A stretch of DNA of 13,423 nucleotides from Planctomycetota bacterium (GTDB taxonomy: Bacteria > Planctomycetota > UBA1135 > GCA-002686595): NCBI GenBank assembly GCA_029259675.1, contig JAJDES010000321.1:1-13423 (forward strand), read 5' to 3'. The position numbers and the translations under genes were made by a program. The notes under the pieces were generated by a model. It did not search any database and had not been told where the DNA came from. It was given only the letters and a program-made list of their open reading frames with translations. Below, piece by piece: positions 13,297 through 13,423 of the stretch. The number at the start of each line of letters is the position of its first letter. The first letter of the stretch is position 1.

Positions 13297-13423
13297 GGTG
13301 TGTGCCTTTTAATAGTAATCGGGCCATGGGCCCCCAAGGCTTTTCGTTTCTTTCTGAGAATGTAGCGGAAATCGATTTCGAGATCATCGCGGGTGCCGAG
13401 GGGGCATTTGCGGGGCCTCAAGG
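13297..13423. other. Region upstream of the HNH gene to the window edge
   Basis: No gene is supported in the last 127 bases. On the minus strand an A/T-rich TACTATTAA (complement of 13309-13317) precedes the HNH start and could hold a -10 element. The only -35-like match at 17-base spacing (TTGGGG) is poor. Confidence 0.3.

Overview
The window looks like chromosomal DNA of a moderately GC-rich bacterium, most probably a member of the Planctomycetota. Three things suggest this: large secreted FG-GAP/VCBS proteins with Asp-rich calcium loops, a general lack of Shine-Dalgarno sequences before the genes, and families (MauE-thioredoxin, a small HNH protein, a metal-free ArsR with a small barrel protein) that are common in that phylum. 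The assignment is inference, because no marker gene is present. I see no mobile element, CRISPR array, tRNA or rRNA.

Layout. Positions 184-1203 (+) encode a MauE/DoxX-type membrane protein fused to a C-terminal thioredoxin-like domain. It converges on a minus-strand block, and the gap between them carries three consecutive dyads. Positions 6094-1346 (-) form a probable two-gene operon: an ArsR-type helix-turn-helix protein fused to a SAM-dependent methyltransferase domain, followed by full-length cobalamin-dependent methionine synthase (metH). Positions 11247-6443 (-) hold two tandem paralogues of 725 and 721 aa. Each has a signal peptide, seven DxDxDGDxD-type loops (probable beta-propeller), an Ig-like stretch and a closely conserved C-terminal module. 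Positions 13296-11756 (-) hold three small genes: an HNH endonuclease-family protein, a ferredoxin-like (ABM-type) barrel protein and a short ArsR-family repressor.

How the genes may work together. The ArsR-methyltransferase protein has no cysteine and sits directly upstream of metH, so it is best read as a SAM- or SAH-responsive regulator of the methionine cycle rather than a metal sensor. The ABM-like protein and the short ArsR protein form a second regulator/target pair. An ATTAG-rich inverted repeat lies just upstream of the ABM-like gene and shares an 11-base word with the leader of the ArsR-methyltransferase gene. The two FG-GAP proteins are an old duplication of a secreted or surface calcium-binding protein with no assigned partner.

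Most genes are followed by a strong hairpin that lacks a T-tract, so 3' ends here may be set by hairpins without the classical U-run.
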